DNA of 64,000 nt from Bactericera cockerelli (GCA_024516035.1 CM044964.1:10941624-11005623); one strand, 5' to 3'. Counted from the first letter of the stretch, positions 10,233 to 22,639 are shown. Notes: generated from the letters alone by a model not told the origin. Translations and numbers: made by a program.

Positions 10233-10494
10233 CGCTCATAGTGTTATAGTCCCAATCTTTAAATAAAAGTTCATTAAAAAAAAACGGAAGAGGACGGTGC
10301 TAATGCCAGCGAAGAACTGTTTCAGGTTTTTATTCAGACAACAACCATATTAGGCGCCTCCTTTTACCAAAAAAACTTTCTTTAAAGCTTTCTTTTGCCA
10401 AACAACTTTCTCACTTTGTCCTCATTTTGGAAACTATGTATACCCTGTTTTAGTCTATGGACCCTTATTTAAGATAAGTCGCAATGTCTTATAT

Positions 10495-10497
<3 letters not shown>

Positions 10498-10547
<50 letters not shown>
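10498..10547. repeat. 50-bp poly(T) tract
   Basis: An uninterrupted T run that is likely the poly(A) tail of a minus-strand retrocopy. The sequence to its right (10548-11200) is AT-rich and I cannot assign it. Confidence 0.7.
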
Positions 10548-12480
10548 CAAATTATCTGAGAGCAAAATGACCGATATTATATTGGTATCAAAATTATCTT
10601 AATTACTGAAGAGTTGAAGACGCAAACTTTTCATTTTGTTAAAAATTCACAAAAAACCACTTACTGTCTCAAATTGGTTTCTTTTGTGACTTATCTAATA
10701 TGTGTTCTTTTTTTAGGACCTTAAATGAATATTATGATTTTTCAGAAACATTTACCGCTCAGTTAACAATGGCATAAATCGATTGCTTTTTGACGGAATT
10801 AGTTGCTTTTTACTATGGTTTAATGGCTCTAAATCGTTTATTAAGGACCAAATTATGGAGCAAGATAAACAATGGAACAACCTATCACAGCGCTCTATAG
10901 GCTTACTTGAGAGAGAGTCCGAAATATCTTAACTTTAATCCTGTTTTATAAACTGGCCCTAGGTTTACGTTTTTAAATTAATTCGCAAAACGTCGTAATT
11001 AAGACAGTATTATTTCTAACGAGTGAATTGTATAAACGCCTGGTTTCCTTTTTGGTTATGCAATGTGTCATAAATAAAAAAAACATGCTTTGAAAAGAAT
11101 GTTAGCTACTTAAAGACCTATTGCTTATAGTGTGTGCATTCTCAAGTTTTCAAAATAAAATACTAAACTTACATTTTGGTATAATCCAGGATAATTGAAC
11201 AAGAAGGTTGGACATTGGCCTTAACCTAAAGATCAAGTCAAGTTCATAATTTTGGTTTCAAAATAAGTTCTCGAAAAATAATCAATCAAAATTTAAAAGC
11301 AATTATTTTTTGTTGATATTTTCAAAAAACAATGTAATTTTTATGTCATTAGATAGGTATTATTATTTTATTTAGAGCAGTTCTATATCGTAAACGTCTT
11401 CTGCATCAATGATTTTGACTTCTCTTTCAAATAAAAGTGATCGGAATAAAAACATCACGACAAAAAGACAAGTTATGATGGTAGAAACAAAAAGAAGAAA
11501 ATATCGGCGGTTCATAGAATAATTATTTTGGTGTTTTTAGGGGTAAAAGAAATTCTGTACCTAATATTTGTTCATACAAGTTCGATTCTCCAAGCTCCAG
11601 GTATCCCGAACAGCTGTTTCGGCTGACAGCTGCCAAAAACTAAAGGAGGTGTCTTTAAAAAATTATAGTTACAAGTAGATAAACAATTCAAAGCACTTCA
11701 GATATCTTAAATGTCACGGAAAATAATACTAGTGATGATGAATTTAAAAAAAAAAATTGTTTCTTTGTGTTATTATCTATTAATAGTGACAAGTCTAGAA
11801 AGCATATAACAATTGCTCAAATATGAACAATATTGAGAATAAATAAAATTAAGAAACAGTTTAATTGTGAACAAATAAATAATACAATTATGAAATTTAG
11901 GGTTTTTAGAAAAGAGAGTAAAAAAAAGACTGCTTGTGTTAGAGCTTCATTTTATTTTCCGTTTAAACACTTTAAATTTATTTAAATTTGTAATTCATCG
12001 CCATGAATTTGTAGGAACATTCAATGAAATGTTATTAAAAATTTCATTACTTTATCACTCAATAAAACAAACTTTCACGCTACACCTTTTTGCACGAATA
12101 TGATAAGGCGAATAATCTTTTTCTTTTTAGCGTTAATAAAATAATACCTAGTTTTTTCTAGTCCATTCACCAGGTTCAAAATATACCTCCTTTATCTTGT
12201 TAATTGTTGGCCAGGTATTCTAGGACTCTTTAGTGATTACCTATCAGTCGAATGTTCCATGAGTCTTCTTGCCGAATGAGGCTCTAGTATGATTATTTTA
12301 TTAGAATATTGTTTTATTGTAAATTAGATGAAGAAAACACAACATTAATGAAATGTGTTTCTTTAAGTTACTATATCGTCGAATATAGATATAAGAGAAA
12401 CAGGTCCAATTTACCTCACTATAAGGCAAAATAAAGTCTTTTTAAGAGAAACCTGGATACACTTTTTAAGAATTCTGTTA
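10548..12480. other. AT-rich intergenic DNA, nothing recognised
   Basis: I see no open frame with protein-like composition and no clear repeat apart from a diverged unit of the 78-bp array family (TAAGAGAAACAGGTCCAATT) near 12390-12460. Confidence 0.5.
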
Positions 12481-12544
12481 CAGCGATATTCTGCGTAATA
12501 AAGACTTAAATGGGCAACCAATAAAATTTGAACTTTCGTTCTCG

Positions 12545-12640
12545 AGATTCAGGCTATTCCCAGCCCAACCCAGGCTGGGTAAGGTTAATGTGGGTAGCGA
12601 GTTCGTAAGTTTCCATCGAATAGAAGGTAAAATACCTGTC
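12545..12640 (+). mobile_element. 5S-SINE body fragment
   Basis: CAACCCAGGCTGGGTAAGGT and TAATGTGGGTAGC match the body of the family. The 5S-like head is missing. Confidence 0.65.
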
Positions 12641-12928
12641 TCGAATAACCTAAATATTAAAGAAACGTAAAAAGAAAACAGGATTTGTGTTTTTTTTATT
12701 TTAATTATGACTATTTTATTATTTTTAATTATGACTATTTCAATCGCCATTTCTCAAGCCGCCCTTTCCTTTTATCAATCGAGAGAAAAAAGGAGCACTT
12801 CAGTGACCTTTGATTGGAAGTTGAATTTTGTTTCACGAAGGCTGAGAGTCAGTGTGGATATGGTAGTCCCACTGGCTTATCTCAAAGGCCAGGCCTGATT
12901 TGAGGTGCAGAATGCAAAACCATCCATA

Positions 12929-13235
12929 GATTTAAAAAAAAAGATGAGTGTTTCACAGCCTTTTTTATTTAGTAGCTATGAAACAGGAGTTACTGTTGAC
13001 GCTTATGGTCTGTGTTGTAGCCTGCCCATCCCGTAGTATGCCTCCCTTCTGATGGGCGAGAAGTGACACAATACTTCCCATTTAGGTGCTGAGTCAACAC
13101 GAGCGCACAGGAAGGTATCCCTTACAAACAATTTTAACCAAATTAAGAATACAAATTTTTGCCGGCACGGGGGATCGAACCCGGGACCTTCCGTGTGGCA
13201 AGCGAGTGGTTAACCACTGAGCTAATCGTGCGCCT
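12929..13235 (-). mobile_element. SINE-B copy
   Basis: Minus-strand copy with the poly(A) as T/A-rich left end, GGGATCGAACCCGGGACCTT as inverted box B and CACTGAGCTAATCGTGCG as inverted head. Confidence 0.85.
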
Positions 13236-13384
13236 CGCGGCTGCAACTGCGGCCGAGTCTGACGCTGTGACATGACTGGACACCCAGGAACCGAGGCTTG
13301 CGTCCCACAACACATCGGGCAAAGTCACCCAATGGAAAATACATTGAAGGAGTGGTCTGCTACTGGTAGTGAGGCGCGAACGAG

Positions 13385-13452
13385 GAAAAAGTAGCATAAT
13401 GGGACTACCTGTCTTGTGCTGACAGTCTAAATAAAGCACTACTTAATACTTA
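13385..13452 (+). mobile_element. retroelement tail (as at 5680)
   Basis: CATAATGGGACTACCTGTCT and TAAATAAAGCACTACTTAAT are nearly identical to 5709-5765. Confidence 0.6.
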
Positions 13453-13733
13453 TATTTATAGGTACTTTAGTCTTTAGAAATCCTCTTGGAATGACCCTTT
13501 CACTTCCTCCCCTGCTCAAAAGTCATGGGGAAATGATAGGTAATCCAATTAATCGATATAATTTATAATTATTCAGACATGGTGTACAAAAATAGATTAA
13601 ATTTATGTACTTACCTATTAGAATTTAATTATTGCATTTTATTAGGTAGACATTCCTACTGCTTTATACTGGCATGTTTTGTAACAAATAGTTCGGTTTA
13701 CTGATAAGGTAATAAGAACATGCAGAGATGACA

Positions 13734-13999
13734 CGTTGAGCACAACAGTTCTCATTTGATCACTGAAGTTAAGCAAAGTCCAGCGTGGTAAAGACATGGA
13801 TCGGTGACCGATCTGTTTTCGAATCCATACGTGGTCATCATGGCCAACAACGTTTTGCTGGCTATTCCCGGCCCCACTCAGAATGGGTAAAGTTTAGTAG
13901 CTGGTATGTTTGTCTAGCGAATTGCAAGTAGAACCTTCGTCGTGATATTATACGTATCATGTAGTTTTGAAAGCGACGCCGTCGTGATATAAGTATAAG
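13734..13999 (+). mobile_element. 5S-SINE copy with clear 5S-like head
   Basis: The head TTGAGCACAACAGTTCTCAT + TTGATCACTGAAGTTAAGCA + AAGTCCAGCGTGG aligns with the first 70-80 bases of insect 5S rRNA (GTTCTCGTCCGATCACCGAA-type region). The body carries CCCCACTCAGAATGGGTAAA and ends TGAAAGCGACG. Confidence 0.8.
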
Positions 14000-14085
14000 T
14001 AGTGCTTTATTTAGACTGTCAGCGCAAGACAGGTAGTCCCATTATGCTAACAGTTTAACAAAGCACCTCTTTATTTATTTGTGTA
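13988..14085 (-). mobile_element. retroelement tail (as at 5680), inverted
   Basis: AGTAGTGCTTTATTTAGACT and GACAGGTAGTCCCATTATG are the inverse of the copy at 5680. Confidence 0.6.
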
Positions 14086-14174
14086 TAAATAAATAAATTT
14101 GAGTATAAATAGATATGACCATGCAATTGACAGCGGACGGCGACGTAAAAGAAAAAGAAAAAAAAATCATCATC

Positions 14175-14365
14175 ATAGGGTGGCGTCATCGTGTCCGATG
14201 GTAGCCAGACAGTGGAGGATAGACTCTGCACTTCTACCACTGTCTTTACAAGGAGGCTAATAATTGACAAGGGCCCCCAGAATCAAGCCAATGCTGGTCT
14301 ACTCCCTGTTTATAGTCCCCCAGCCAGACTGCTGGTCTACTCCCTGTTTAAAGTCACCCAGCCAG
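14175..14365 (+). mobile_element. rep-E copy with duplicated tail
   Basis: GGTGGCGTCATCGTGTCCGA through two tandem copies of CTGGTCTACTCCCTGTTTA. Confidence 0.8.
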
Positions 14366-14639
14366 AAAATGTTACAAGTGTTTTTTTATCGCACTTAAAA
14401 CTTCCTGTGTTCTAAACAGTCTGAGTCACCCTCTAAAGTTTTTTTATGGTCACCGAACTCCGGACAAAGTACAGACGTAATGCTCATGCTATGTACATAT
14501 TATGTAGGACGTAGGTGCCTTAAATAACTATTCTTAGGAAGTTATGTCAGACGAGATTTTATTACCTATCCTCTAAAGATCTTGTAAGATTTGCCTCTTT
14601 GAATCAGAGTTAAAACAGCACAAACTTCTCTCTCTTAAT

Positions 14640-14848
14640 AAGCGCACGATTTGCTCAATAATAAAACACTTGCTTAAAATGCGAGAGATCGAACCCCACA
14701 GCTGATAAAATGAGTTTTCATAATCTAGTTGTCTGTAAGGGACACCTTCCGCTACGCTCGTGTTGACCCAGCACCTAAATAGGAACTATTGAGTTACTTC
14801 TTGCCTATCAGAGGTGAGGTATAATGACTACAACCAAGAACACAAGCA
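14640..14848 (+). mobile_element. SINE-B copy, degenerate
   Basis: The head GCGCACGATTTGCTCAATAA is decayed, but CGCTCGTGTTGACCCAGCAC in the body is conserved. Confidence 0.65.
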
Positions 14849-14852
14849 TCTA

Positions 14853-14992
14853 CAAATGCTGGCATTCCGGCCCAATCCAGGCTGGGGGTAAGGTTAATAT
14901 GGGTAGCAGGTTTGTAAGTTTTCTGCGAATAGAAGGTAATACCCCGTCGTGATAATAATATGACCGTGCAGTTGAAAGCGACGTTAAACCAA
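14853..14992 (+). mobile_element. 5S-SINE body fragment
   Basis: GCTGGCATTCCGGCCCAATC through GACCGTGCAGTTGAAAGCGA with an A-rich tail. It lacks the 5S-like head. Confidence 0.72.
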
Positions 14993-15258
14993 AAAAAAAA
15001 ACAAAAACAAAAACACACAAGGGTCTAATTTTTTTCAATTTTCATATCGTTTAGTGAAGCATTTACCTCTTTGACCTTAGGAAAAATTCATAACTTTTTA
15101 AATTATTAAAAAAGAGAGAACAATGTCGAAATTACGACATTATCTAAAGATTCTAAAGTAACCCAGAGATGACAAAGCGTCCACCATAGAATCTGGAGTA
15201 AGTGTCCCAGAGACAGAGAGCTCTAAGGAACCTCAGATACTCCTACACTTTCGCTCTT

Positions 15259-15366
15259 GTATAACACCACAGAGGTATAACAGCACATAGCTATAAAATA
15301 TTGTATAACACCACAGAGGTATAACACCACAGAGCTATAAAATATTGTATAACACCACAGAGGTCA
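15259..15366. repeat. short tandem repeat (TATAACACCACAGAG units)
   Basis: The unit TTGTATAACACCACAGAGGT + ATAACAGCACAGAGCTATAAAATA occurs two and a half times. Confidence 0.75.
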
Positions 15367-15569
15367 AAATACTTACTCCTACAACTTCTACTACTTAAAT
15401 GTACACTATACTCGTACAAGTATACAGTTCACACACATTAATCATAGGTCGCACCAGTCATACTTATATCATACTATAGTCCGTTCAGGGTGGCGCCAAT
15501 GACCATCCTTCATACTTAGGGCCAAATTATGAAACAGGATTGTGTTGTATTGAGTCAATGTTGAGGAAG

Positions 15570-15700
15570 GGGTTACATCGCTTTCAACTGCATGGTCATT
15601 TCACAACGGGGTTTCACCCTCCATTCGCTGAAAACTCACAAACCAGCTACTCAAACAAACCTCACCAAGCCTGAGTGGGACCAGCATCACGAGGATGCAA
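15570..15700 (-). mobile_element. 5S-SINE body fragment
   Basis: CGCTTTCAACTGCATGGTCA, AAACTCACAAACCAGCTACT and CCAGCATCACGAGG show a minus-strand body fragment. Confidence 0.7.
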
Positions 15701-15956
15701 ATATTAATTGTCAGCTAATAACTTCATCTGTCGAGGTAAGACTGAAAAGTCCCTTTAACTTTTACTCTGGACGAGAATCTCCCGGAAAAAAAAACAGACA
15801 ACAGCTAAATAATGAATTAAACATAGTTGTATGGGAACAAGGATTGGATGGAAGGGTAAGTAAGTAAGATTGTTTTACTGTGCATTTGATACATAAAGTA
15901 CGTATATGTTCACAACGTGATGACAAAAAATAGAACAGTATTTATAAAATATAAAA

Positions 15957-16110
15957 AAAGGGATTGCCATAGGCAATAATCCTACCCTTAAGGACTATTT
16001 ATGACTGTATATATTTTATTTATTTTCCCTTTTTCTTGCTTATATTGTTTACAATTTTGTGTTTTAATTTGTCATCATTATTTGTATGTACAATTGTACA
16101 CATTACATTT
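15957..16110 (+). mobile_element. LINE-F 3' end
   Basis: GGGATTGCCATAGGCAATAA followed by CCCTTAAGGACTATTTATGA and a T-rich stretch. Confidence 0.65.
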
Positions 16111-16117
16111 TTTTCAA

Positions 16118-16258
16118 CGCTTTATTTATACTGCCCGATTAGGAATAACAGTAAGCCCAAGACGCATTTTTTATGTGGTCAAAATCCCAAATGGGAGGAT
16201 AACCCGCGACCTCTGGATTACCCGTCAGACGCCTTGACCACTGAGCTACCGGGACTAA
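16118..16258 (-). mobile_element. SINE-A copy, partly deleted
   Basis: TATACTGCCCGATTAGGA, AAATGGGAGGATAACCCGCG and CACTGAGCTACCGGGACT; the middle of the body is missing. Confidence 0.75.
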
Positions 16259-16659
16259 CAAAAAATTATGTATTTTATCATGTCTTAGAATTTAATATTA
16301 ATAATAGTTATCAAAATCAAAACCGTCTATAGGAGAGTGGACGTTGTACCATGGGGTCGTTTTGTTAGATGGACGCACTATAGGTCCTTGGTACCTACAC
16401 TACCTACTGACCTAAAGATCCTATCCGTGTAATTCCCCATACATAGAGATGTCTCAACAGTTATGACTCAGGCTTTGGATGTGGAGCCGCTCCAGATCGA
16501 TCTAAGAGCTGGATGTCCCTGAAGACACCCACTGAAATAGAACAATGAACTGGTAAGTGTGTATCTGACGGTTGAATAATCGGTGTAAATCCCCATGGCT
16601 ATCAGTGGATATGTTCCAATACGCGGCTAAAATTGAATTATTATTAGAATCAAAAGTCT

Positions 16660-16868
16660 GTCCCGGTAGCTCAGTGGTAAAGGCGGCACTCTGTGAATCC
16701 ACAGGTTCCAGAGGTCGTGGGTTTGAAACCCAGCCGGGACATGACAAGTTATCCTCCCATTTGGAATTTTTACTACATAATAATATGTCTTGGGCTTACT
16801 GCTGGAATAATGGGACTTTAATAGTCCTTATCGGGAAGTATAAATAAGGCGATATAATTTTTATTATA
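16660..16868 (+). mobile_element. SINE-A copy
   Basis: Near-complete copy starting GTCCCGGTAGCTCAGTGGT and ending AAATAAGGCGATATAATTTT. Confidence 0.9.
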
Positions 16869-16889
16869 ATCGCAACAAAAGGTATTTAT

Positions 16890-17560
16890 ATTACTTCCGA
16901 GAAATTTCTAATATTAGAAATCGGAAGTATTGTGTTCGTTTTTGTAAAAAAAAATATTTTTTTGCCCCGATTTCAATTTTTTTCAGATTTCTGGACGTTT
17001 CATAACCTCCTGAGCAAATTTGGTTTTGTGTCTGTCTGTCGGTCTGTCGTTCTGTCGGTCTGTTAAAACGATTCCTTGTAACGCGCAAATCTCGGAAACT
17101 ACTCGACCGATTTTGATGAAATTTTGCACACATCTAGGAGACATTCTGTAGATGGTCCCATTTTAAATTCATCTAGCGGTTCTTGGTGAAAGAGCCCATG
17201 CGCCTGACCACTAACTTTTTACTTAAACGCTTATATCTCGTGAACGGTACACCCGATTTTAATGAAATTTTGTGTGTGTATGCATATAATTGTTTTACAT
17301 AGGCTATTTATATATATTTTTTAATTAATTATAATTAGACTCTGATATTTAAGAAAATCCGAAATTTTGGACAAAAAAGTCAAAAAATAAGGACCACGAC
17401 TTGCCGATACAGAAATTTTTGTGGAATCTAGAATGTAGAAAAAACGATTTTCTACCATATAAATTAAATTTGAAGAAAATCGGTGCAGTCGTTTTGGAGG
17501 AAGTATAGAGTGAAACAATCACGAGGAAGTATAGAGTCCATAATTGGCAGTGTTTTTTTA
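16890..17560. mobile_element. unclassified DNA-transposon-like repeat
   Basis: The left end is a palindrome (TTACTTCCGAGAAATTTCTA + ATATTAGAAATCGGAAGTA) that recurs at 22063-22099. The interior has a GTCTGTCGGT microsatellite-like run and the phrase CTCGACCGATTTTGATGAAA, common in insect nonautonomous elements. The AT-rich frames here do not look coding. Confidence 0.5.
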
Positions 17561-17735
17561 CATTATGCTTTATTAGGTAAGACAAAGTAAAATATATTAT
17601 ACAGTAAAATACAATGAAATTATAAACTAAAAATAGATAGATTGAACATAGAAACAAGAACAAAAAAGAGAATAAAGCTAATGTCCTACCTAAAGGGCGG
17701 GGTTATTGCCAGTGGCAATCTCTTCCACCCAATCC
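17560..17735 (-). mobile_element. LINE-F 3' end
   Basis: Minus-strand copy with GCTTTATTAGGTAAGACAAA at the tail and GGGGTTATTGCCAGTGGCAA at the stem-loop. Confidence 0.7.
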
Positions 17736-17799
17736 TTAAAGAATCCTTACTCTTTCCATTGAAACCCTTCTTTGTTCCAATCGGTATTGTCAACAAAAA

Positions 17800-17975
17800 A
17801 ATTGTCCCGGGTGGGAATCGAACTCACGACCTGTGTCTCAGAGTCATCTCAGCCAACAAAGCTGACAGTTCCCGACCATTACAGCAATACCTCGGGTAAA
17901 ACCCCAGACCACGAAATCGAGACCACTGGGTGCGGTGAAGCAGTTCAGAGATCTGTGACATAACAACAACAATGG
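17800..17975 (-). mobile_element. tRNA-derived SINE, further family
   Basis: Reading minus, GGTCGGGAACTGTCAGCTTT and GAGTTCGATTCCCACCCGGG give box A/B-like motifs around a tRNA-like arm. It ends with an ACA repeat (plus strand) next to the hAT element. Confidence 0.6.
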
Positions 17976-18220
17976 TCCTCACCAGGGACGGCCGGTGCTA
18001 AGGAGCTGCGGAACTCCAGCACCCCCAGACGAAAAGGAAAGAAAAGATTTTTTTTCATGTCTCTCTAGCTTGTAGTGAATGAAAATCATTACACATATTT
18101 CGAACAAAAATTCATAAAAATTATCTAATTATAATTAGATAAACCTTAGCCAAGCTTGATTGTAGAGATTGTAGAGAACATAAATATAAACTTTTGACCA
18201 ATAAAGCTTTCATATTGGTT

Positions 18221-18318
18221 TTAGGGGCGAGCCAACTTCACGGAGCTATATCTAACGCGCTTCTTACTTTAGGGGCGAGCCAACTTCACGGAGCTATATC
18301 TAACGCGCTTCTTACTTT
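18221..18318. repeat. 49-bp tandem duplication
   Basis: AGGGGCGAGCCAACTTCACG and the following TATATCTAACGCGCTTCTTAC occur twice in tandem without visible divergence, inside the hAT element, so the duplication is recent. Confidence 0.88.
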
Positions 18319-19434
18319 TTGGCTTCTCCGTGCGGAACGCTGCCGCGCTCCGTAGAGCATTTCTCTTTTCTCTGCTCATGCCTTATTGAAAGAGAAGGCA
18401 TGGAGCAGCCAAACCTACCCGCACAGCGGGTTAGTCTCGGGGGAGACGAGAAGGAAGCAAATAATGTCCGCTGAAAAATTTCTAACTGACTGCAGAGCTA
18501 ATAGAGTGATGTGGTAAAAATTCGAATTATTTTTAGATTTCCGTTCAGAGGAGGAAGAGGGGAAGCCCTCCTGCTTCCCCTTCATCCACTGAACTAATTT
18601 ACTGGTTCCTTCCGGAACTAACAATTAGTTCAAGGTCTCCTTTGCGCCTAACTCGGTCCGTGCCCTTTCGTTCCGCGAAATTTATGTTAATAATTTCACG
18701 TGTTTTTGTTTTGAAAATTAATTAATAATCGATAACAATTTATTTAATGATTTAAAGTACAGTGTAACAAATAACAATTTTATTAATCATTGAATTTACC
18801 TAACAGTTTATTTTACCCAAAGTTTTGTAAACATAATATCGGTCTATAAGATTATAACATTTATTTTATCCTTAATTTTGAATTCATTTTAAGATTAAAT
18901 TTGTGCAATCAATTTAAGTTGGGTTTGAAACTTCTTATAAAGGATATTAAAATTAAATTAGCATTATCGATTCATTCTCTTTAAACTTAAAAATGTATAT
19001 TTTTACTTTTAGTATTGTTTTTTTTTTATCACAGAGGAATTAGGTAGTTACATTTCAAAGCAGGTATGGAAAAACAAAATTAATTCAGTTGACATCTTAT
19101 TCAGAATAAGTTTTCTTTGTTTTTACTTGACAAAAAAATGATTTCAAACATAGGTACATATTTGATTCTGACTTTAATGAAAAAGCCATTCACAAGTTTT
19201 GTTCGAAATCCAGCGAATGGATTCTACTCCAAATAATCAGTAAAGAGTAAGTCCTTTATAAATTCTTATTTTCTTTCTTTTGAACATTTTTTATTCTTAT
19301 GTATGTTGAAAAAAAATCTACAATGGTCGTGAAAAATAAACGTTATTCCAAAATTTCCATCATAATATATTTGCGTCAGCTAATCATTTTTATAAATTAA
19401 AACAAATTAATTTATTATGATACTTAACCACTCT

Positions 19435-19550
19435 AACTGAATTCTCGAAAATCACCATACGTGAGACTTGAACTATTGACCCCCTAGTTAGAATTCCCTC
19501 TCCCTGACATAACCACTTCACCACTAGGCCTTGCAGACATGTATTAAATG
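19435..19550 (-). mobile_element. tRNA-derived SINE-like segment inside the hAT element
   Basis: Reading minus, GGCCTAGTGGTGAAGTGGTT and AATAGTTCAAGTCTCACG look like pol III box A and box B spaced as in a tRNA. Confidence 0.55.
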
Positions 19551-19887
19551 TTGCATAGTTTTTCTTTTCGTAAAATTTTGACAGCACCCCCAAACCAAAT
19601 TTCCACCGGCCGCGCCTGGTCCTCACCATGTGGACTCAGACAGTTAACAACTTTTTTAAGATAATAATTACAAACCAGTGGCGAAGCACGGTGATTTTTC
19701 TTTTTAAGGTAATTTATTTTAGCATGGTATATGTATAAGAAAATTTCTAGATAGGTATCTTAATGATCAAAAATATTCATTGCGTACTTGCTATACTCGT
19801 ATTTCAAAAAAAAATTATCATTTTTTTGTTTTTTGTTTTTTTTACTAGACTGCGATGTTCAGTCAAACATCACTTAATAAATAAAAT

Positions 19888-20020
19888 ATTATCATATTTG
19901 TGTTAACTACTTTCGTGATATCTTTACTACTCAAACTGGCTTTACTAAATCCACGCTGAAACCAGGACTTGAATCACCGACCTCCAGCTTATCAATCAAG
20001 CTACTGAAATCTGATATTTT
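19888..20020 (-). mobile_element. SINE-C copy
   Basis: TTATCATATTTGTGTTAACT through GACCTCCAGCTTATCAATCA; a few bases of the anticodon arm are deleted. Confidence 0.75.
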
Positions 20021-20024
20021 GGAC

Positions 20025-21350
20025 TTTTCAGACATTTGTTGGATTTCTCGATGTGCACTATCAGTTTTATCCTTTAGATTTATCTGGCAATCTGACAGAC
20101 CCTAAAATTCTGCGTCCTGTGTGTGTGGTTTGTCAGAAACTGATATATTCAACGTAACTAAATTCATAAGCTTGAATTTTCCTATACTGAGAGGCTGTCG
20201 ACTGTGGTGAAAACATACACATATTAAAACATTCTTTGTAAAAATTTATAAATAAAACTACAACTTGAGTTGTAAATATGTTAAAAAAATAATTAGGATA
20301 CAAATGCGAATTAGGTAAATAATTTATAGTATAATTAGGATTGTATAGTACTAAAATATTCAAAAAGTTTACTATAACATCACATGATATCATGTCATCA
20401 CAGTAACATGATAATATAATGTACACAAATTTACATCCACAAGAATCACTACAAACCACACCACTACTGCTGAAAAAACCCAAAACGCTTCCATCTATCT
20501 CACCACAATCAACAACCTCTCAGATAAGTCTTCCTACCACCTAACCGATTTATAACAAACCATCTCAACCTCAAAGCTTACCAGTACAATACTTGAGCAT
20601 GAGGTGAACACGCAGATACCTCCAAAAATCAAAGAAAAAATAATAAGTGACTTAAAAAGTTTTTAAAAAAAAAAATTAATTGAAATAATCATCTACTTAA
20701 CATACAAATTCTATCAAAGCTGATAGGAAAGTGTAAAAAAATATTTGAAAAGTGTAGATCTCAATTCCTATAATATTAGCCATAAATTTTGATTTTGTTT
20801 ACAATCCGTTGTCTTGGCAACCGACTTATTTTTTAAAAACAAATCATCACGTAGTAGTTCTTCGAAACCACACTACCGGAACTCTTCTGGAACCTACTGA
20901 CCAGCTGAAAGAACTTTGTTCCATGTTTCTTTCTGTGTAAAGAAGAATAACGGTTTTTTTTATGAATTCGAGTTCATTTTTTATTCGTTCAGATACTCTC
21001 AGCACCGCGTGACGTGTGAAGATTTTTTTGCTGGAAAATATTAGATTTAATTTCAAACAGTGATTCATTTTAAAGTGTTTTCTGTAGCAGTGAATTAAAC
21101 AAGTACGTACATTTTTATGAAATTAAAGTTTACTTATATTGAAGTTTCAATATCATTTAACTAAAATTTATCAATTTTTATATAATTTTGTGATACCAAG
21201 TCAGTTTACTTTTTCATGTAATATCCCTGAAAGCGTCTTTCACATTTAGATCATCGAGTTGGTGAATTTTCTATTGTTGTAATGTATTTGACGGTGTTGT
21301 TCTTTATGATTTTATCTTTTGAACTTGCTCCAGTAAATACCTTTTTAAAG
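20025..21350. other. AT-rich intergenic DNA, nothing recognised
   Basis: A G-poor, C/A-rich stretch at 20415-20600 (CTACAAACCACACCACTACT) ends near a possible donor GAG|GTGAAC at 20607. It could be a noncoding exon of the downstream Osiris gene, but nothing else supports this. Confidence 0.35.
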
Positions 21351-21354
21351 AACG

Positions 21355-21440
21355 TTCTCAGTAGGTAGATTGATAAGGCAGTAGGCTCGCAACCCGGAGG
21401 TCAGTGATTCAAGTCCCAAGTACCGTAAAAATTTATTGTG
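21355..21440 (+). mobile_element. SINE-C head fragment
   Basis: GTAGATTGATAAGGCAGTAG and TCAGTGATTCAAGTCCCAAG are the plus-strand form of the head. Confidence 0.65.
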
Positions 21441-21732
21441 ATTGTCATTAACACAACTTTTAACCTTTTTAAAGGACGTAAATCAAACTTTGATAATTAA
21501 GTCTTTCAAAACAGAACTTACAAAAAACAAAACAAAAACAGAACCATTGACCATGGTTCTACCACAATGAAAAGCAAAGGAACACAAACAATGTTGATTT
21601 TCTGTTAGAATGAATCAATGGAATTTGTTTTGTGTTGTTTCGTATTTTCTTACAGGTTTTGTAAAAATATGTTAGATTAAAATGTCTATACATATAACAA
21701 ATGTTACCCAAAAATAAAAGATTTTATTGCCA

Positions 21733-21955
21733 GCGTCGATGGCGCGTTGAATGCACCGGTAGGCACCAAAGTTAAGCAACGTCCAGGGAAGTGAAGACAT
21801 CATAATACTGCCATTTCAGGCCAACCCAGGCTGGATGGGGTTAATGTGGGTAACAGGTACGGTTGTTTCAAGCGAATGGAGTAACACCCCCGTCGTGATA
21901 TGACCAAACAGTTGAAAGCGACGTTCAACTGTTAATTAAAATAAGTAAAAAAAAA
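21733..21955 (+). mobile_element. 5S-SINE copy with head
   Basis: The head GTCGATGGCGCGTTGAATGC, GGCACCAAAGTTAAGCAACG is 5S-like. The body GGCCAACCCAGGCTGGATGG follows, and GACCAAACAGTTGAAAGCGA ends it before an A-rich tail. Confidence 0.82.
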
Positions 21956-22062
21956 AAGAAAAAAAAATCATTGAGAAGATTAAATTTGATAGATGACTAC
22001 ATTTGATCCTATGCATGAAAGTATCTAGTTGTGCATTCAAGTAGAAAAAACGAATACAATAT

Positions 22063-22099
22063 TACTTCCGATTTCTAATATTATAAATTTCGGAAGTAA
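22063..22099. repeat. palindrome shared with 16893
   Basis: TTACTTCCGATTTCTAATAT + TATAAATTTCGGAAGTAA can form a hairpin and matches the palindrome at 16890. Confidence 0.7.
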
Positions 22100-22639
22100 T
22101 AGAAATCAAAATCAAGAAATTAGCTATAAGAGTCTAAAGTAGGTATTCACCAGACATAATGATAACATTCATTTTGCTAACATACACATAGCTCTCACAA
22201 GCAATTTGTTATATTAAATTAATGTAGATACCCATCTACCAATGCATATAATAATACTTAGAAAGATTACAGAGAGAATAGATGAACAGAATAGATATCT
22301 ACTGGTTCATAGAAAGTGAACCCAGAAAATGAGTGTAGCAAGTAGAACTAATAGGTCTTAATAGTTGATCGCCCCATATATGGAGAATAGCGGTAATAGA
22401 TGTGTGTCCAATAGTTAAATATGATTGTATTGTTACCAAAATCAAAATTATATACCATTATACCTACATTAATATATGTAAAAATTGCTGAACAGGTAGG
22501 TACCACAAAGGGTAATATGCCTAAAACAATTTATTTATGTTATGGTAAAATACTGTGATACTAACTCAATATACAAAGTAGGAATACTTAGAACTGATGT
22601 TGTGAGTGTGGTTAGTACTGAAATTGTACATAATCATAA

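Larger units (their letters stand above)
17983..19618. mobile_element. 1636-bp hAT-type nonautonomous element
   Basis: Exact 8-bp target duplications GTCCTCAC flank it (17975-17982 and 19619-19626). Terminal inverted repeats are CAGGGACGGCCGGTG and CACCGGCCGCGCCTG. The combination of 8-bp duplication and CAGGG-type ends fits the hAT superfamily. No intact transposase is visible; a minus-strand frame at 18415-18624 is the longest and I cannot assign it. Confidence 0.82.

Noticed and set aside
13734..13850. Genuine 5S rRNA gene
   Set aside because: The similarity covers only the 5' two thirds, is diverged, and continues into a repeat body shared with other copies.
20133..20483. 116-codon minus-strand frame
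   Set aside because: It starts with TTG and its Phe/Tyr/Asn-rich composition is what AT-rich noncoding DNA gives.
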